Below, one piece after another: positions 6,805 through 9,633 of a stretch of 9,633 bases of DNA (the stretch's first letter is position 1; each line of letters opens with the position of its first letter). The notes under the pieces were generated by a model. That model had not been told where the DNA came from. It did not search any database and saw only the letters and a list, made by a program, of their open reading frames with translations. Source of the DNA: Chitinophagaceae bacterium (GTDB lineage Bacteria > Bacteroidota > Bacteroidia > Chitinophagales > Chitinophagaceae); NCBI GenBank assembly GCA_025351145.1, contig JANXWM010000700.1, forward strand, positions 1 through 9,633, read 5' to 3'. The position numbers and the translations under genes were made by a program.

Positions 6805-7443
6805 ATGGTAAGCAACACCTGTTATATTATTTGCGAAGACAATAATGATTACCGCGAATCGCTGGTGGCTTTCCTGGAAGAAGACCCTGAATTAATATGC
6901 TGTGGTGCGTTTCCTCATGCACAGGATATTTTAAATATAGTAACCACGCACCAGCCCGATATTGTATTGATGGATATAGATATGCCCGGTAAAAACGGCA
7001 TTGATGCATTGAAAGAGATCAAACAGTTTAACCCTGCAATTGAGGTAATTATGCTTACTATTTTCGAAGACCGCGAAAATGTATTTGAAGCGATTTGTTC
7101 TGGCGCTTCGGGTTATCTGCTAAAAAATTCATCGCCTGAAACCATTGCTGCGTCTATAAAAGAGGTAATGAAAGGTGGCGCTGCTATGACTCCCGTTATT
7201 GCACGCAAGGCATTGCAGTTCTTTCAAAAGCCGTCAAAGAAAGAAGGTACTTTTCAATTAACCATACAGGAACAGCAGGTACTAAAACTGCTCGTTGATG
7301 GACTGTCGTATAAAATGATCGCTGCAAAAATGAATGTTGTAATGGATACAGTGCGCTACCACATCAAAAAAATATACGATAAACTGCACGTTCATTCCGC
7401 ACCTGAAGCTGTTGCAAAAGCCATACGTGACAGGCTTATTTAA
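6805..7443 (+). CDS. NarL/LuxR-family DNA-binding response regulator
   Basis: This 212-residue transcription regulator is probably phosphorylated by the adjacent HisKA_3 kinase. The receiver domain spans about residues 5-122. It has the acidic pair E11/D12, phospho-acceptor D57 in VLMDIDMPG, T85 in MLTIF, and K107 in GYLLKNS, so every catalytic position is intact. A LuxR-type helix-turn-helix spans about 150-212: LTIQEQQVLKLLVDGLSYKMIAAKM, then DTVRYHIKKIYDKLHVHS..EAVAKA. The length is normal for the family. The ATG at 6805 is chosen because the receiver begins directly after it and a -7 promoter element lies immediately upstream; no ribosome site is visible. It is 196 bp from the kinase, so it may have its own promoter. 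Target genes are unknown; the neighbouring secreted proteins and its own promoter are candidates. Confidence 0.95.
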   Translation: MVSNTCYIICEDNNDYRESLVAFLEEDPELICCGAFPHAQDILNIVTTHQPDIVLMDIDMPGKNGIDALKEIKQFNPAIEVIMLTIFEDRENVFEAICSGASGYLLKNSSPETIAASIKEVMKGGAAMTPVIARKALQFFQKPSKKEGTFQLTIQEQQVLKLLVDGLSYKMIAAKMNVVMDTVRYHIKKIYDKLHVHSAPEAVAKAIRDRLI

Positions 7444-7488
7444 ATTTTTATTTTCTTCCTTATTTTTTTCCTGCTCCTAATTTTTTCG

Positions 7489-7504
7489 CTACATCATCAT
7501 GTAG
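7489..7504. promoter_or_regulatory. Dyad site downstream of the response regulator (mirror of 6755-6769)
   Basis: CTACAT-CATC-ATGTAG is a 6-bp dyad with a 4-bp centre; its first 15 bases are the exact reverse complement of 6755-6769. It follows a T/C-rich tract (7444-7487), and no T run follows it, so it does not look like an intrinsic terminator for the regulator gene. It could be a second regulator-binding site or a small repeat flanking the gene. Confidence 0.35.
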
Positions 7505-7569
7505 TTGAAATGCTGTGTATTCAAATCATTTTTGTAAAGGATTTGCAGAAGTAAACAGATTGTTTTTTG

Positions 7570-7769
7570 AACCCGGCAAAAATTTTCATGGCATCGTCTC
7601 TTGCGTCGCACTCTTGTACGGAACAACAGCTATGAGCTTTTGGCTGCAAACCCAAGCACTTGTATTTTGCTCAAAGCTTGTAGCTCATGGCTCGCTGCTT
7701 GTTGCTGCTTAATCCGAACGTACAAGTGTGCGACGCAAGAGACGATGCCATCAGCACTTCTGCCGGGCT
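7570..7769. repeat. ~200-bp foldback element built from dispersed-repeat copies 4 (minus) and 5 (plus)
   Basis: The left arm 7570-7620 and right arm 7719-7769 are inverted repeats of 51 bp with 44 matches. The innermost 33 bp (7588-7620 against 7719-7751) differ at a single base. The termini are AACCCGGCA on the left and TGCCGGGCT on the right. The 98-bp centre also folds imperfectly on itself (GCTATGAGCTTTT early, AGCTCATGGCTCGCTGC late). It carries no credible gene: an open frame at 7515-7712 runs through the repeat and has no coding character. The layout is that of a MITE or a REPIN (two REP units head to head). No target-site duplication was recognised. The rest of the 7444-7832 gap holds the dyad at 7489 and AT-rich DNA before the next gene. 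Confidence 0.75.
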
Positions 7770-7832
7770 AATTATTTCTTTATGCATTTATTATTGATAT
7801 ATCTCAACTATTCATCAACCAAAATTTTTCTT

Positions 7833-9633
7833 ATGAAAAAAATTACAGCCTTCCTGATATGTTGCATTGCATGCTCTGCCATACATGCGCAAAGCTGGAA
7901 CATTAATGGCAACGCAGCCATATCATCGGGTATAAATTATCTCGGCACTTCCGATGCGAATGATCTGGTGTTTCGCACCAATACCATTGAACGCGGAAGA
8001 CTGTTAGCTGCGGGTCGCTGGCGTTTGGGGACTGCTGCTAATTATGCACAAATAGATTCAACCGGCAAACTCACTTTTGGTGGCACCGGTGTTTACCAGG
8101 TGGGTAATAATAAGTATGCATTTCAGCTTGCATCCAATACCAATTATGGTTTATTTTTTAATACCACTATTGGTCAATATGAGTTTCGTGATGGCACAGG
8201 TGTATCAGTATTTTCTGTGGCGGGAACAGGCAATGCAGTGCTAAAAGGCACATTGAAAATAGGTGCTTATACGTTGCCCTCTAATGATGGTACCAATGCC
8301 CAGGTACTAAGCACCAATGGTGCCGGAACCGTTAGCTGGACTGCATTACCCGCTTCCGGGGCAAATCTTTCTTTATCTAATCTCGGCATAACTTCCATTA
8401 ATGCAAGCCTTGTACCTAACAGTAACAATGCAAGAGATATTGGTACTGCTGCTTCGTCGTGGAAAGATATTTACTACAGTGGTTCAATATACTCAAATGG
8501 CATTCGCATACTTGGCAATACACCTGGCAATACTTATGTGGGTCTAAATGCGGGGCTCAACAATACTGATGGCGATAACAACACGTTTATTGGAGACTCA
8601 AGCGGCTTAATGAATACTACAGGTTTAAGAAATGTAATAATTGGCAGCAATGCCGGAAACGCTTTAACTACAGGGAATAAAAATGTCTTCATTGGCAACA
8701 ACGCAGGTCGTGGCAATGGAGGCGGCGCCGGTAATACTTACATTGGTGAAAGCAGCGGTTTAAATGCATTTGCAAATGAAAATACTTTTGTAGGAAAAGA
8801 AACAGGGGTTGTAAACACGGGTAGCTATAATACTTTCTTAGGCACTTATGCAGGCAACAGCAATACCTCGGGAAGTACCAACACTGCTACAGGGTATAAT
8901 GCGCTGTACGCTAATACTACAGGCAATGCAAATACAGCGAGTGGAGTATCTGCACTTGGTGCGAACACAACAGGCTCTGATAATACCGCAATGGGGTATT
9001 CTGCAATGTTTGCTAATACAACTGGTATTCAGAATACAGCTTATGGGTCAACAGCCCTTTCTTTAAACTCTACCGGGCAATTTAATACTGCCATAGGTAG
9101 TGCTGCACTATCTAAAAACTTAACCGGGTTTGATAATACTGCGTTAGGTGGCAATTCATTATTTTCTAATACGATTGGTAATTCCAACACAGCAGTAGGT
9201 GTTCAAACACTTCTTTATAATACCACAGGTTCTTCTAATACAACCGTAGGCCACAATTCAATGTATTCAAATACAACCGGCTCAGATAATACTGCTTTAG
9301 GTACTAATGCCCTTTCTGCGAATACCGAGGGTAGTACAAATACCGCATTGGGGGAATATTCACTTAAGTTTAATACAAGCGGGAATTACAATACTGCAAC
9401 AGGAGCTTATTCACTTTATGTCAATACAAGCGGAAATTATAATACCGCGAACGGTTTAAGTGCTTTAAACGGTAATACTACCGGCATTTACAATGTAGCA
9501 AACGGTGCTTACGCACTTAATTATAATGATACCGGCAACTATAACACAGCAACAGGTGCAGGTGCATTACTCAGTAATAAAGCAAATTTAAATTCTGCCG
9601 ATGCGGTATTTGTACTACCCTCGGTATTCGCAG
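7833..9633 (+). CDS. Secreted tail-fibre-like repeat protein, 3' truncated by window
   Basis: An open frame of 600 codons runs off the window with no stop. It starts at the ATG at 7833 with a signal peptide (MKKITAFLICCIACSAIHA, then QSW; no lipobox). Residues ~20-170 are a head region with IGAYTLPSNDGTNAQVLSTNG and GTVSW, followed by SLVPNSNNARDIGTAASSW and a KDIYYSGSIYSNGIR motif. These blocks are typical of Bacteroidota proteins annotated as tail-fibre-domain proteins, many of which end in a peptidase S74 intramolecular chaperone. The C-terminus is outside the window, so this cannot be confirmed. Residues ~230-343 hold irregular N(T/V)xxG.(N/S)AG repeats; residues 344-581 are 14 regular 17-residue repeats. 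The composition (N, T, G, A, S; almost no Cys) suggests a surface-exposed beta-solenoid, perhaps trimeric as in YadA heads (inference). No clear promoter or Shine-Dalgarno was found. Confidence 0.88.
   Translation, partial: MKKITAFLICCIACSAIHAQSWNINGNAAISSGINYLGTSDANDLVFRTNTIERGRLLAAGRWRLGTAANYAQIDSTGKLTFGGTGVYQVGNNKYAFQLASNTNYGLFFNTTIGQYEFRDGTGVSVFSVAGTGNAVLKGTLKIGAYTLPSNDGTNAQVLSTNGAGTVSWTALPASGANLSLSNLGITSINASLVPNSNNARDIGTAASSWKDIYYSGSIYSNGIRILGNTPGNTYVGLNAGLNNTDGDNNTFIGDSSGLMNTTGLRNVIIGSNAGNALTTGNKNVFIGNNAGRGNGGGAGNTYIGESSGLNAFANENTFVGKETGVVNTGSYNTFLGTYAGNSNTSGSTNTATGYNALYANTTGNANTASGVSALGANTTGSDNTAMGYSAMFANTTGIQNTAYGSTALSLNSTGQFNTAIGSAALSKNLTGFDNTALGGNSLFSNTIGNSNTAVGVQTLLYNTTGSSNTTVGHNSMYSNTTGSDNTALGTNALSANTEGSTNTALGEYSLKFNTSGNYNTATGAYSLYVNTSGNYNTANGLSALNGNTTGIYNVANGAYALNYNDTGNYNTATGAGALLSNKANLNSADAVFVLPSVFA
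8862..9575 (+). repeat. Fourteen tandem 51-bp (17-residue) repeats, consensus NTTG..NTA.G..AL..
   Basis: The array is exactly 14 x 51 = 714 bp, with no insertion or deletion in any unit, from NTSGSTNTATGYNALYA to NDTGNYNTATGAGALLS. The G4, N7 and G11 positions are invariant or nearly so, while the three or four residues around them vary. A weaker, irregular form of the same repeat precedes it from about 8528. After 9575 the pattern breaks down (NKANLNSADAV...). Fixed phase with diverged codons points to structural constraint on the coil. Confidence 0.9.

Noticed and set aside
7515..7712. A 65-codon open frame in the gap after the response regulator
   Set aside because: It lies across the foldback repeat, has no recognisable domain or ribosome site, and its composition follows the repeat rather than coding DNA.
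8848..9066. A 72-codon plus-strand open frame within the tail-fibre-like gene
   Set aside because: It is in an alternative frame of the 51-bp repeats. The main frame stays open for 600 codons with a signal peptide and family motifs.
8862..9575. A CRISPR-like array suggested by the regular 51-bp period
   Set aside because: The units are in-frame coding repeats without constant direct repeats separated by unique spacers. The period equals 17 codons.

Overview
The window comes from a Bacteroidota genome, most likely a Chitinophagaceae-like member. The evidence is a Bacteroidota-style RpoC C-terminus, a secreted protein ending in a type IX secretion (T9SS) sorting domain, a periplasmic two-component-propeller sensor kinase of the kind abundant in this phylum, a TAnnTTTG-type promoter element, no obvious Shine-Dalgarno sites, and AT-rich intergenic DNA. 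The family-level placement is inference. All genes read on the + strand.

Layout. Positions 1-1308 hold the 3' end of rpoC, followed by a strong intrinsic terminator (1331-1360). A 374-bp gap then carries a dispersed repeat and a foldable leader. Positions 1683-3275 encode a secreted protein with exactly seven ~60-residue repeats (probably a seven-bladed propeller) and a T9SS sorting domain. Next come a perfect 30-bp palindrome and another copy of the dispersed repeat. Positions 3533-6608 encode a sensor histidine kinase (signal peptide, propeller repeats, Y_Y_Y domain, one TM helix, HisKA_3, HATPase), broken into two reading frames at an A7 run (4975-4981). Positions 6805-7443 encode a NarL/LuxR-type response regulator, the probable partner of the kinase. 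A 389-bp gap holds a ~200-bp foldback element. From 7833 to the window edge runs a secreted, Asn/Thr/Gly-rich, tail-fibre-like repeat protein with 14 tandem 17-residue repeats; it is open at the 3' end.

How the parts fit. Kinase and regulator look like one two-component system although they are 196 bp apart. Both are preceded, just before the start codon, by the same motif (ATTGAAAAT-N5-TGCAAC). The regulator also has a dyad (TACAT-N4-ATGTA) near -43 and a matching inverted copy just after its stop. The two surface or secreted proteins on either side are possible but unproven targets.

The most unusual feature is a dispersed intergenic repeat with core GTACAAGAGTGCGACGCAA. It occurs five times in 9.6 kb, at least once in every intergenic gap and never in a gene. 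Two copies form a long inverted pair (7570-7769) resembling a REPIN or MITE. No RNA genes, CRISPR arrays or transposase genes were seen.
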